A stretch of 64,000 bases of DNA from Blastococcus sp. CCUG 61487. Its GTDB lineage: Bacteria > Actinomycetota > Actinomycetes > Mycobacteriales > Geodermatophilaceae. Position 1 is the first letter of the stretch, and the number at the start of each line of letters is the position of its first letter. Location of the stretch: positions 1 to 64,000 of the forward strand of contig NZ_LWUA01000157.1 of NCBI RefSeq assembly GCF_005222955.1, given 5' to 3'. A program made the position numbers and the translations under genes. Below the pieces are notes generated by a model that worked only from the letters and a program-made list of their open reading frames with translations, searched no databases and was not told the origin of the DNA. Of the stretch, positions 26,447-35,188 are shown in pieces.

Positions 26447-28212
26447 CAGGGACGCCGCAGCTTGTTGCTGTTGGCTCTCCGGCTGGCTGTGCCGCCGCCA
26501 CCGTGATGAACATGCGGCGAGCCACCTCTTGCGACGCGTCGGGCCGTCAGCTCCTCGTGTCCTTGGCGCAGCGCCTTCACCTCAGCGTCTGGTAGCCCGA
26601 GTTCACCAATGAGAAGCACCTCATCGACCGCGCGGGCCGCCGACACGACTTGACCGCTTGCCAGGAAGCGGACCAACTGCGGCCGAAGTTTCCGTAGGGC
26701 TGTCTCGGCGGCTTTGGTCAGGGCGGGCGACGGCACGGGCAAGAGGTCGGCTTCCTTGGGTTCCAGCTTGAGCATCCCGCCTCCGTAGGCGCGACCAACC
26801 ATCTCTGCGCCGAGCAGCGTCATGGAGTTCAAGGACGCCATCGGCAGGAGATCGCTACCGAGCGCCCGGTGCTCCGGCTTCAGATAGACGCCGTGCACCG
26901 AGTTGAGATGGTGCGCCCGGGCCTTGTTGGCGGACAGCCGCGGTGTATCGGCGTTCATGTAGGTCAGCAGGAGATCGGCCGGCTTCACCAGCGGCGTCCG
27001 CCACCACGGCTTTCGTACCCGGCACTTGTAGGCCTGATCGACCTCTTGCTCCTGGCCCTCGTAGATGTACGCCCACGCAGCCGCAGACGGCTCGCCAGCC
27101 GGTCGGAACAACCAGACCGCTGCGCCGGCGTCTCCCAACTCAGTGAGCGCCGCGGTGGTGAGGCTGAGGCCCCGCAGGTGCCGCGACCCAGGAGGCGACA
27201 ACCGCAGCAGGTCTGACCTGGACAGGCCTAGCTGAGCGGCGCGCGCTGGGCTCAAGGTGAAGTACTTGTTGTTGCCCGTGACCATGCCGAGCGTGGTGTC
27301 GCCCCACGTCTCCAGCAGCGTGAAGGACTCAGTCGCCAGAAGCTCGGAATAGGCACCGAGGGTCTCGCTGGTCAGCAGGCTGGCAGTCCACTTGCCGGCG
27401 GGCGGGATCGGCCGCCACAGCCGTGGCGTCGTCGTGTTCGCCAGGTCGTCGGCGTTCTTCGCCTGGTACAGCCGGAAGTGGTCGGTGGGGCCGTTGGCGT
27501 AACCATCGGCCAAAACCAGGACGACCTCTTCCAGTACCCCGGGAAAGACGCGCTCGTCGAAGGCGACGAGATCGACCCGCTCGAAATTCTGCAGCAGGAA
27601 GGTGCGCACCCCGGCCGCGTAGTTGACCGTCAAGAGCTCGGCCGGCAGCACCAAGCCGAGACGACCACCGGGCTTCAAGAACTGTGCCGCATGCACCGTG
27701 AAGGCGGCCCATGACGACGCCAGGCCAGTCAGGGAGACACCGCCGCGGAGCGCCGCAGCGCGTGACCGGGCCCTACTTTCGCCGGAAAAGTCCTGGTACC
27801 GGACGTAAGGCGGGTTTCCGATTACCGCGTCGTACTGCCGGCTCGGCTTGACCCCGAAGAAGTCGCCGACGGTGACGGTTGCCTCCACGCCAGCGGCTGC
27901 CAGCAGGTCCCTTGCTGCTTGAGCTGAGTCCTCGTGGAGTTCAACGCCGTCGAGGTGGGGGAGAAACGTCTGTCCGGTGTTGGTGGCCTCCAGGGCGGCC
28001 AGGCGATCGACCGCGGCTAGGAGGAACGCAGCCTCGCCGCACGAGGGCTCGAGGACCCGGTCTTCGACGGAACGAACCGCCCAGTCAGTGATGTAGCGCG
28101 CGAGCGGTTCCGGGGTGAAGAAGGCGCCCCGGGCCTTCCGGAGGGCCGCCGTATCAAGATCTGCAGAGGCCGACCGGAGTACCACGCGTGCAGTCTTACC
28201 TATGGGGGTCAC
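26446..28212 (-). CDS. N6-adenine DNA methyltransferase (type II R-M)
   Basis: A 588-residue methyltransferase. Before motif I is GAFFTPEPLARYITDW, SAM-binding motif I is EPSCGEAAFLLA (about residues 55-66), and the catalytic motif IV is IGNPPYVRYQ (NPPY at 133-136), giving a gamma-class adenine enzyme like M.TaqI or the Eco57I methylase. The long C-terminal half is a probable target-recognition domain. The start is GTG at 28212, with a weak ribosome-binding site, so a slightly downstream start is possible. It forms an operon with the overlapping endonuclease candidate, and its base composition is less GC-rich than the core genes around the element. Confidence 0.85.
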   Translation of the reverse strand: MTPIGKTARVVLRSASADLDTAALRKARGAFFTPEPLARYITDWAVRSVEDRVLEPSCGEAAFLLAAVDRLAALEATNTGQTFLPHLDGVELHEDSAQAARDLLAAAGVEATVTVGDFFGVKPSRQYDAVIGNPPYVRYQDFSGESRARSRAAALRGGVSLTGLASSWAAFTVHAAQFLKPGGRLGLVLPAELLTVNYAAGVRTFLLQNFERVDLVAFDERVFPGVLEEVVLVLADGYANGPTDHFRLYQAKNADDLANTTTPRLWRPIPPAGKWTASLLTSETLGAYSELLATESFTLLETWGDTTLGMVTGNNKYFTLSPARAAQLGLSRSDLLRLSPPGSRHLRGLSLTTAALTELGDAGAAVWLFRPAGEPSAAAWAYIYEGQEQEVDQAYKCRVRKPWWRTPLVKPADLLLTYMNADTPRLSANKARAHHLNSVHGVYLKPEHRALGSDLLPMASLNSMTLLGAEMVGRAYGGGMLKLEPKEADLLPVPSPALTKAAETALRKLRPQLVRFLASGQVVSAARAVDEVLLIGELGLPDAEVKALRQGHEELTARRVARGGSPHVHHGGGGTASRRANSNKLRRP

Positions 28213-28552
28213 ACAATCGGCGAGCGGGCAAGAATGTCCAGGTCACCGGGGTGGCGGGACAACCTCACCGACAACACGTGCGGCGAGAAGGTCTCACCTG
28301 AGCGGGACGGGTCATCGGTAGTCCCGGGCGTTCCGTAGGGAGGACCCTCCCCAGCTCTTGTCCCCGGCATGCCGTGACGGACTGCCTGGCGCCAAGGCGC
28401 GGCTTAGCCAACTGCGCTGCGACACGCGGCGGCCTGGACCCGCATCCGAGGGGCGAAAGATCCCAAGATGACCTGGGAGGGAGGCCACCGCAAGGGACCT
28501 GCTGCGCGCGCCCGGTGGGCGTGCTCGGATCGCACGGAAGCGCCACGGTGCC
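28213..28552. other. Gene-free stretch between divergent island genes
   Basis: About 340 bases between the methyltransferase (minus) and the 28553 gene (plus). It must hold both promoters. No recognisable gene, repeat or terminator was seen. Confidence 0.5.
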
Positions 28553-29416
28553 ATGACTGTCGGTACCCCGTGTCAGCCTGTTGAGATGATGCTGAAACTC
28601 TTGGGCCAGCTCCGCGAGGTGGATTCAACGGAGGGCGAGGGCAAGACGTCACGGCACTCGGGCCGGCTCCTGCGTCAGGTCGAAATCAGCTTCCGCGTCG
28701 GCGACGCAGTGACCGAGCAGGTCACAGACGAGCTGAACGCCGCTCGTGAAGAGAGCGCCGCGTTAGAGGGCGACGACGGCACCCGATGGGTAGTCGGCTT
28801 GCACAGTCACTCCAACGTCAACGGCGGGACCTGGCGGATCACGGCTGCGCTGCGCGAGGTCGAGGAGGTGCGCGCGGAGCGCCTGGAGTTCCTCGGACTC
28901 GTGCTGTCGCCGTCGCACTACGACGAGCGCGAGGCATCCGGCAACGACGTACTAATGATCGTCGCAGAGGTCGCGCCGAGCCTCGAGGACAGCGAGGCGC
29001 TCGAGCGCCACATCACTGAGCAGAGGCTGCGGAACGACGGCGAGACCGCCCACTACTTCGGTCTCCGGCGGGTCGGGGTACAGGACGAGCCACTCCAGGT
29101 GCGATTCGGCCGATGCCTGTGGCAGAAGAGCGAGGGCGGAGCGCGTCGGCACCTGCTCGTCTTCGTCGCCGCCGATGGTGACGACGACGTGCAGGCCCGC
29201 CGCAAATTCGTCGGCTTCGACGAGCCCCGCAGCAGCAACGCAGCGCGCTTAGCGCTGCAGGGCCGTGAGGTCACCGAGGCCATCATCGAGGAGATCGCGC
29301 TCGCAGAGCTTCTGACGCCAGAAGCACTGGACCGCATCCGGCGGCGAGGCGAGACGGCATGGGATAGGCGCTTCCGCGACCTCAACGAGACAAGCGATCT
29401 CTCCCTGTTCTACTAA
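28553..29416 (+). CDS. Hypothetical protein, island cargo
   Basis: A 287-residue soluble protein with no family I can name. Visible features: GLHSHSNVNGGTW near residues 84-96, a charged middle region with EVEEVRAERLEFLGLVLSPS, the stretch VRFGRCLWQKSEGGARRHLL near 183-202, and a C-terminal helical region ending DLNETSDLSLFY. No signal peptide or membrane segment. ATG 28553 is used; ATGs at 28586 and 28589 are alternatives. It converges on the HIT-membrane gene with 25 bases between the stops, so it is a separate transcript. Its position between a restriction-modification pair and a TIR pair makes a defence or anti-defence role plausible but unproven. Confidence 0.55.
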   Translation: MTVGTPCQPVEMMLKLLGQLREVDSTEGEGKTSRHSGRLLRQVEISFRVGDAVTEQVTDELNAAREESAALEGDDGTRWVVGLHSHSNVNGGTWRITAALREVEEVRAERLEFLGLVLSPSHYDEREASGNDVLMIVAEVAPSLEDSEALERHITEQRLRNDGETAHYFGLRRVGVQDEPLQVRFGRCLWQKSEGGARRHLLVFVAADGDDDVQARRKFVGFDEPRSSNAARLALQGREVTEAIIEEIALAELLTPEALDRIRRRGETAWDRRFRDLNETSDLSLFY

Positions 29417-29441
29417 TCGCGACGAACTTCTCTGCCGAGCG

Positions 29442-30383
29442 CTACGGCTGCTGGCTGGGCATGTTTCCGGGCGCTTCCGAACCCGCAGGCTTTTCCGCCG
29501 GGCCCGTCAATAGTGCGATGACCAAGAGCGCGCCTCCGACGACCGCGAGCGGACCATAGAACAGCCAGACAGACCAATTGCGGAAGTGATTCGGCCACCA
29601 CCAGCGAGGGGGGCGAGCCTGAGTCGCTAAGCCCTTCATCGACAACGGAACAACCGAGTTGTCGTCGGCAACCGAGTCGTAGACATCTCTGGCCCGACGC
29701 TCGGCGTTGAGATACCGGGCATCAAGGGCTCCGAATGCTATAAGTGTCAGAATGCCGAGCGCGATGAATGGCCAACTTTCGCGCACTAGGGCTACTCCGA
29801 ATGCTGCGCCGGCGAGCGTAACCGACCAACCCTTCGCCGCGGCCGACGACCCCGCCATCCGCCCAATGGCTCCCGAGATCAGGTCAAGATGCTTTCGTCG
29901 ATCTTCTCGATCCTGCTCGCTGGCCATGTCATATCCGGCAAGCTTGGACGTCGCCACAGCGGCTTCAAGGCTGGACCGCATCGCATCCAAGTCTGCTGTT
30001 GACCACGTGGGGTTCGGCGACGGCCAAAAGTCCTCCACGGCGTCGCTCGCCCATCGAGGCACGACGTGGACGTGCAGGTGGTTGACCGTCTGAGTGGCAG
30101 CCCGGCCGTTCGACTGGATCACGTTGAGACCCTCGGGCCGCATGGCGTCGCGCGCCGCGGCAGCAACGCGCAACACCTCCGAGGCGAGATTTCGGGCTGT
30201 TCCCTGCGATAGAGCCCATATGTCGACCGTGTGATCGTCTGGCACCACCAAGACGTGCCCCCGCGTTGCCGGTTCGTCCGGCAGGAACACAGTGACACCG
30301 AGTCGCCGGGAGACGATGCGAGCCGGCGCGTCCCCCGCGATGATGTCGCAGAAGGCGCAGTCCGGGTCGCGTATGGGATTCAT
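29442..30383 (-). CDS. HIT-domain protein fused to a three-helix membrane domain
   Basis: A 313-residue fusion. Residues 1-125 form a HIT-family nucleotide hydrolase/transferase domain with zinc cysteines C9 and C12 (CAFCDIIAGDAPA) and an intact catalytic triad in NHLHVHVVP (H102, H104, H106). Residues 160-235 form a helical unit (DRRKHLDLISGAIGRM, then GWSVTLAGAAFGVALV) with two membrane helices at about 185-203 and 204-222; a third is at about 270-293. As I recall, this membrane unit recurs beside ThsB-like TIR proteins. The ATG overlaps the TIR stop (ATGA), so the two are coupled. It may sense or hydrolyse a TIR-made nucleotide and act at the membrane. Confidence 0.75.
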   Translation of the reverse strand: MNPIRDPDCAFCDIIAGDAPARIVSRRLGVTVFLPDEPATRGHVLVVPDDHTVDIWALSQGTARNLASEVLRVAAAARDAMRPEGLNVIQSNGRAATQTVNHLHVHVVPRWASDAVEDFWPSPNPTWSTADLDAMRSSLEAAVATSKLAGYDMASEQDREDRRKHLDLISGAIGRMAGSSAAAKGWSVTLAGAAFGVALVRESWPFIALGILTLIAFGALDARYLNAERRARDVYDSVADDNSVVPLSMKGLATQARPPRWWWPNHFRNWSVWLFYGPLAVVGGALLVIALLTGPAEKPAGSEAPGNMPSQQP

Positions 30384-30871
30384 CAGGCGCGCTTGACGGC
30401 GCCGTTCACCCAAGACTCGAAACTGTCCCGGATGGTGGCGTACACAGCCTTACTGTCGGTGCCGCTGGGATTGTGGAGGGTGACGTGGCGGCTGAGCGCC
30501 ATGCCATCAGCGTCGAAAACCTTATCGAAAGGGTTCTCGCCGTAGGAACCCTTGTTGCCGTTCAGGTCAAGCATTCCGTGGACACGGATGCCAACGAGAC
30601 GCCTCCTGTCCTGCCACGCCTTCTCGATCTCATACCTGACCCACTTGCGGGAGGCCGTCTCGCCGCCGACCAGCACGACGACGGCGTCCTTGCCGGCCAT
30701 CTCATTCGCGATCCAGTTCTTGACCGCCTGATCGCCGCCCGCCTTGATCGTTTCCCAACGCTGGGCGCTGACCTCCTCGCGATCCTCCTCGATGGCGCCG
30801 ATGTTTCGGATGCGCTGACACCGGGTCACGTCACCGTCGTAGTGGAAGCTCAGAAAGACCTTCTTGGCCAT
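30383..30871 (-). CDS. TIR-domain protein of the ThsB (DUF1863) type
   Basis: A 162-residue single-domain protein. The opening KVFLSFHYDGD is the first TIR strand, DAVVVLVGGETASRKWVRYE covers strand D and the active-site helix, and E81 in RYEIEKAW is the likely catalytic glutamate of the NAD-consuming TIR fold. The family (MTH538/ThsB_TIR) includes Thoeris enzymes that make cyclic or conjugated ADP-ribose signals upon phage infection. The ATG at 30871 follows GGCAGGAGCGTGCTAC. No ThsA gene (SIR2-SLOG) is nearby; the partner is the overlapping HIT-membrane gene. Family assignment is fairly sure; enzymatic activity is inference. Confidence 0.8.
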   Translation of the reverse strand: MAKKVFLSFHYDGDVTRCQRIRNIGAIEEDREEVSAQRWETIKAGGDQAVKNWIANEMAGKDAVVVLVGGETASRKWVRYEIEKAWQDRRRLVGIRVHGMLDLNGNKGSYGENPFDKVFDADGMALSRHVTLHNPSGTDSKAVYATIRDSFESWVNGAVKRA

Positions 30872-31054
30872 GTAGCACGCTCCTGCCCGTTGACTCCCTG
30901 CCGCCTTCTCCCGGATGCTCCCATGGACCGCCGACAGTCTGGGCGGAGTGCCCCGACCGCTCATCGGCATCAAGGCGTCCGGTAGGCCGATCTTCCAGCG
31001 GATCAGTCCGCGGCCTGCGGCTAGTGCCGTGCGACCGCGTCGGAATCTGGGCGG

Positions 31055-31687
31055 TCAAATCAGAGGCTGCCCCTTGGAGTTCTTAGAGCGCCGCTCACCG
31101 GTCGCAGGGTGGTACCCCCACAGCCAGATCATCACCGGCTCCGGGAGCTTGAACAGGACCTTGTTGAGGATGTGCTCCGCCTTCGGCGGCAGCTGGCGTG
31201 CGAGCCACTGGACCGGGCGACTATGCACCGGGATCCATGACGAGTCGAAGAGTTCGTCAGTGGTCGCCCGCCACTGGTAGGTCCGGCCCCGCACGTCGGT
31301 GATCTGCAGCGTGACCGGCAGGTCCACGGTGCCACCGTTCGCCTCCATCAGGTCGAGCGAGACGGGGTCGACGTGCTCACGACCCGGACCCAGGTACGGC
31401 CAGTGGGGATGTCCAATCCACTCCGGCTCCAGCACGTGGACGTTCCTCACCGGCCAGTCGCTGCTGTTCTTGACGGTGAGGTAGCCGCCGGTTAGCGCCC
31501 TGGTGTTTCCCAAGCCACCACGTGACTCCCAGATCGGCGTGATGCTTGCGGTCACGAGCCGGGCCTGACGCTGCTGCTCTCGGCGCTCGATGATGCGCGC
31601 GACCCATAGGCCGCTGATCACACCGGCGAGCAGACCGCTGACGATCCCCACGACGAGGTTGGGCAGCTGGTCCTGCAAGAATTCCAC
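31055..31687 (-). CDS. Hypothetical single-span membrane protein
   Basis: A 210-residue protein with one N-terminal membrane helix (NLVVGIVSGLLAGVISGLW, about residues 10-28), a basic IIERREQQRQ stop-transfer segment, and a soluble beta-rich domain with YLTVKNSSDWPVRNV and LQITDVRGRTYQWRATTDEL. The latter resembles immunoglobulin-like domains seen in actinobacterial surface or signalling proteins. The start is uncertain: GTG 31687 gives a compact membrane protein, but no ribosome-binding site is evident and GTG 31756 is possible. It lies 183 bases upstream of the TIR gene on the same strand and could belong to the same unit. Function unknown. Confidence 0.5.
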   Translation of the reverse strand: MEFLQDQLPNLVVGIVSGLLAGVISGLWVARIIERREQQRQARLVTASITPIWESRGGLGNTRALTGGYLTVKNSSDWPVRNVHVLEPEWIGHPHWPYLGPGREHVDPVSLDLMEANGGTVDLPVTLQITDVRGRTYQWRATTDELFDSSWIPVHSRPVQWLARQLPPKAEHILNKVLFKLPEPVMIWLWGYHPATGERRSKNSKGQPLI

Positions 31688-32223
31688 GGGATTGAGAATG
31701 CCTGTAGGTGCCGGTGACTTCTGACCGACAAGCCGGTTTGCAGACGCGCTGGTCACTGAAGTGCAAGCCGAACCCCAGTCGGGAACGCCGCAGGACAGAG
31801 CGAGCGCCCCTCGGCCGCCGTCCCGTACGACCCGCCCGGCGAGCCTTCCCGCACGGGCAGGACAACCGGGACACCCTGTCGGCCGCCCACAGTCCCGTCC
31901 GGTGGGGGCGCTCAGCGCCCACGACAGCGCGTCACAGGAGGTTGATGACGCGAGCCTGCGCAGCGCGGAAGTTATCGGGGTCGACACCGCTCGCTGAGAC
32001 GAACGACGCACAGGGCTTCGCAACCGACAATTGCCGCAAATAATCAACGAATGTGACCACCGCGTAGACTTTTCGCCCGCCATTATGGTCTTCTGCGGGC
32101 TAGCCAGGTCCTCGCCAAGAAACGGCACGCATGCTACCAATAGAGGTAGGTCGGGCCCTGCTTCGCGGGGCCCATCGCCGTTTCTAGGGGTGACCTGTTG
32201 GTCATTGTTGGGTGGCGCTGGAA
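31688..32223. other. Gene-free stretch upstream of the relaxase
   Basis: About 535 bases with no convincing gene. Near the relaxase start there is a GGGCCC...GGGGCCC hairpin (about 32153-32173) and an imperfect inverted repeat TGACCTGTTGGTCA at 32191-32204. Origins of transfer of MobF elements usually lie upstream of the relaxase gene, so an oriT may be here. This is a position-based suggestion. Confidence 0.35.
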
Positions 32224-35025
32224 ATGCACGGTGGAATGAAGGTATACGCCGGATCGGCGGCGGCCGCCCGGGCGTACCTGGAGGCCGACCGCGGCCGGGC
32301 CGATGACTACTACCTGACCGAGGGGACCGGGCTGGCCCGCCGCTTCGTGGCCCGGGACGGACGGGTGGCCGAGCAGGCGCCGCTCACGGGGGACGCCTAC
32401 GAAGCCTGGGTGGCCGGCCGCGACCCGGACACCGGCGACCCGCGGGGGCGGCTGCGCACCGACGCCCACGCGGTGCGCTTCGTCGAGGTGGTGGTCAACG
32501 GCCCGAAGTCCTGGTCGCTGGCCGCCGCGATGCATGAGGACGTCGCGGTCGCCTACGACGCCGCGCAGGACCGCGCCGCCGCCCAGATCATCAGCTGGCT
32601 CGCCGCCCACGCGACCACCCGGGTCGGCCCGCGCGGCGGCCAGGTCCAGGTGCCGGTGGAGATCCTGGAGGCGGTGACGGTGCGGCACTACACCTCCCGC
32701 GCCGGAGACCCGCACCGGCATCTGCACCTGCAGATCGGTGCCCGGGTGTTCGCCGCCGAACGATGGCGCGGGCTGCACACCGTCGGCGTGCGCGACTTCC
32801 TCGCCGCCATCAACGGAATCGGGCATGCCGCGGTCGCCTGCGATCCGCAGTTCCGGGCAACACTCGCCGCGCACGGCTACACCCTGGATGGGACTGGAGA
32901 AATACTGGAGCTTGGCGCCTACGTCGGTCCGTTCAGCGCAAGGGCGGCGCAGATCGGTCGCAACCTAGACCGCTACGAACGCGACTGGATGGCGGCGCAC
33001 CCCGGAGAACAGCCCGGTCCGGCGCTGCGGCGGGCCTGGGACGCCCGCGCCTGGGCCGAAGGGCGCCCGGACAAGGTCATCCCCCGCTCCGGGGCCGACC
33101 TCGTGGCGCGGTGGCGAGCCGAGCTGGGGTCACTGGGCTATCGCGATCCGGCCCACCCCGTCTCGCTGGCGTCGACTCCGGTAGGCGCGCTCGACCGCGA
33201 GGTTGCCGTCGACACCGTGCTGACCCGGCTGGCCGCCGGCCGTTCGGCCTGGAACGCGGCCGACGTGCGCGGCGAGGTTGAGCGGCTGGTCGCCGCGGTG
33301 GGCATCATCGCCGACACGGCGGTGCGCCTGGAGTTGGCCGAGGACCTCGCCGCCCGTGCTCTGGACCGGTGCGTTCCCCTGGTGGATCGGGAGGGAGTGC
33401 CGGAACACGTCCGGTCCTGGACCTCGCGGCCGGTGCTCGACGTGGAGGCCGACCTGCGTACCCGGTTCGCCGCCCGCGCCGGTCGGCCACCGCTGGGTGC
33501 ACCGCGGCCGGCGCCGCTGCCGGCCGGCGTTGTCCGGGGCCTGGACGCCGGTCAGGCCGCCGTGGTCGCCGTCCTGACCGGCGACCGGCGGTTGATGGTC
33601 GTGGAGGGCGCGGCCGGGGCGGGCAAGACCACCACGCTGGCCGCTGCCCGTGAGCTGCTGCAGCGGCAGGGGCGGCGACTGGTGGTTGTCACCCCGACGC
33701 TGAAGGCCGCCAAAGTCGCGCGTACCGACGTCGGCGTGCCCGCCAAATCGGCCGCGTCTCTCGTCTTCGCGCACGGCTGGCGCTGGACGGAGCACGGCGA
33801 GTGGACCCGACTCGTCGTCGGCGAGGTCGACCCGGTCACCGGCCGCATCCACACCGGGCCGGCGGAGGGGAGCCGGCTGCGGCCCGACGATCTGCTGATT
33901 GTCGACGAGGCCGGCATGCTCGACCAGGACACCGCCCGCGCTCTGCTCACCGTGGCCGACGAGGCCGGGGCGCGGCTCGCGCTGCTGGGCGACCGCCACC
34001 AGCTCGCGGCGGTCGGCCGCGGTGGCGTCCTGGACCTGGCCGCCGCTCAGGTCGATCCGGCCGCCTGCCTGACATTGGAGTCGGTGCACCGCTTCACCCG
34101 CACCGACAGCACCGGCCGGTCGGTTCCGGACGGTGAGTACGCCGAGCTGACGTTGGCGATGCGCCGGGGTGACACCCCCGGTGTGGTGTTCGACGCCCTC
34201 TTCGCCCGCGGCCGGATCCGCCTGCACTCCGACCACGCAGCGTTGCAGGACGCCCTGGCCGCGGCCGCCGCCCACGACGCCCAGGCGGCCGACGTCGCAG
34301 TGGTGGCGGACACCCGCGAGCAGGTCGACGAGCTCAACGCCGCCATCCGCAATCGGCTGGTCGCCGACGGCCGCGTCGACGACGTCCGGGTTGTGACCAC
34401 GCGGGCGGGCCAGCGGATCGGCGCCGGCGACAGGATCGCCACCCGGCGCAACGACCGTGACCTGGAGGTCGCCAACCGGGACACGTGGACCGTCACCGCG
34501 GTGGGCCGGCGCGGTGGACTGCTGGTCACCGCCGGCACGGCCACCGGGGACGTCTCCCGGGGCGATGTCACCCCGGCCGGCACACGGGTCCGGGTGCTGC
34601 CCGCCGACTACGTCACCCAGCACGTGGAGCTGGCCTACGCCAGCACCGCGTACGGCGTGCAGGGTGACACCGTTCCCGCGGCGCACGTGGTGATCGGTGA
34701 CCAGACCGGCGCGGCCTCGGCCTACGTCGGCATGACCCGCGGACGGTTGTCCAACACCGCGCACCTCGTCGCGGCCGACGTGGCTGAGGCCCGGGCCCAG
34801 TGGATCGCCGTCTTCGGCCGCGACCGGGCCGACCTCGGCCCCGGGCACGCCGCCGGGCTGGCCGCTCGAGAGGCCGCCCGCGACCGCCAGGACCGGTCGC
34901 GCTACCGGACGGCAGCCGCTCGGCCGCGGCCGGTCGCGCCGGTACCGAGCGTCCCCCGGCCCGAGGCAGAGCGGCGGGCACCATCCCTCGCCCGTGGAGG
35001 CGCAGCGCCGGGCATTGGTCGATGA
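32224..35025 (+). CDS. MobF-family relaxase/helicase (TrwC/TraA-like)
   Basis: A 933-residue conjugative relaxase. The N-terminal TrwC domain (residues 1-300) begins MHGGMKVYAGSAAAARAYLE, with the metal-binding histidines in DPHRHLHLQI (about 162-170) and candidate nicking tyrosines near the start (DDYYL, about 27-31). The C-terminal RecD-like helicase shows Walker A GAAGAGKTTT (about 464-473), Walker B LIVDEAGML (about 557-565) and the late TPAGTRVRVLPADYVTQHVE and YGVQGDT segments. It nicks oriT and unwinds the transferred strand. ATG 32224 is preferred over GTG 32212, as family members begin MHGG. No coupling protein is present in the element. Confidence 0.92.
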   Translation: MHGGMKVYAGSAAAARAYLEADRGRADDYYLTEGTGLARRFVARDGRVAEQAPLTGDAYEAWVAGRDPDTGDPRGRLRTDAHAVRFVEVVVNGPKSWSLAAAMHEDVAVAYDAAQDRAAAQIISWLAAHATTRVGPRGGQVQVPVEILEAVTVRHYTSRAGDPHRHLHLQIGARVFAAERWRGLHTVGVRDFLAAINGIGHAAVACDPQFRATLAAHGYTLDGTGEILELGAYVGPFSARAAQIGRNLDRYERDWMAAHPGEQPGPALRRAWDARAWAEGRPDKVIPRSGADLVARWRAELGSLGYRDPAHPVSLASTPVGALDREVAVDTVLTRLAAGRSAWNAADVRGEVERLVAAVGIIADTAVRLELAEDLAARALDRCVPLVDREGVPEHVRSWTSRPVLDVEADLRTRFAARAGRPPLGAPRPAPLPAGVVRGLDAGQAAVVAVLTGDRRLMVVEGAAGAGKTTTLAAARELLQRQGRRLVVVTPTLKAAKVARTDVGVPAKSAASLVFAHGWRWTEHGEWTRLVVGEVDPVTGRIHTGPAEGSRLRPDDLLIVDEAGMLDQDTARALLTVADEAGARLALLGDRHQLAAVGRGGVLDLAAAQVDPAACLTLESVHRFTRTDSTGRSVPDGEYAELTLAMRRGDTPGVVFDALFARGRIRLHSDHAALQDALAAAAAHDAQAADVAVVADTREQVDELNAAIRNRLVADGRVDDVRVVTTRAGQRIGAGDRIATRRNDRDLEVANRDTWTVTAVGRRGGLLVTAGTATGDVSRGDVTPAGTRVRVLPADYVTQHVELAYASTAYGVQGDTVPAAHVVIGDQTGAASAYVGMTRGRLSNTAHLVAADVAEARAQWIAVFGRDRADLGPGHAAGLAAREAARDRQDRSRYRTAAARPRPVAPVPSVPRPEAERRAPSLARGGAAPGIGR

Positions 35026-35188
35026 GCAGGGCCGCTTCCACCGGGCCGGCCGCGGGCCCGGACACCAGCAACAGGAGGAGAACTGGAGAATTTCGGGAGC
35101 CATCGGTGGTCGGCTGTCACCAATCGCGCCCGAATGGCGCCTTCTCCCGTGACGGAGCACAGCCCACCCGAGCCGATCGGAGCCAGCC

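Noticed and set aside
29442-30871. Classical Thoeris (ThsA-ThsB) locus
   Set aside because: The TIR partner is present but no SIR2/SLOG ThsA protein is encoded nearby; the neighbour is a HIT-membrane fusion.
31708-32043. A 111-codon plus-strand frame in the gap before the relaxase
   Set aside because: No ribosome-binding site, Arg/Pro-rich shadow-like composition and no recognisable domain; the stretch is treated as gene-free.
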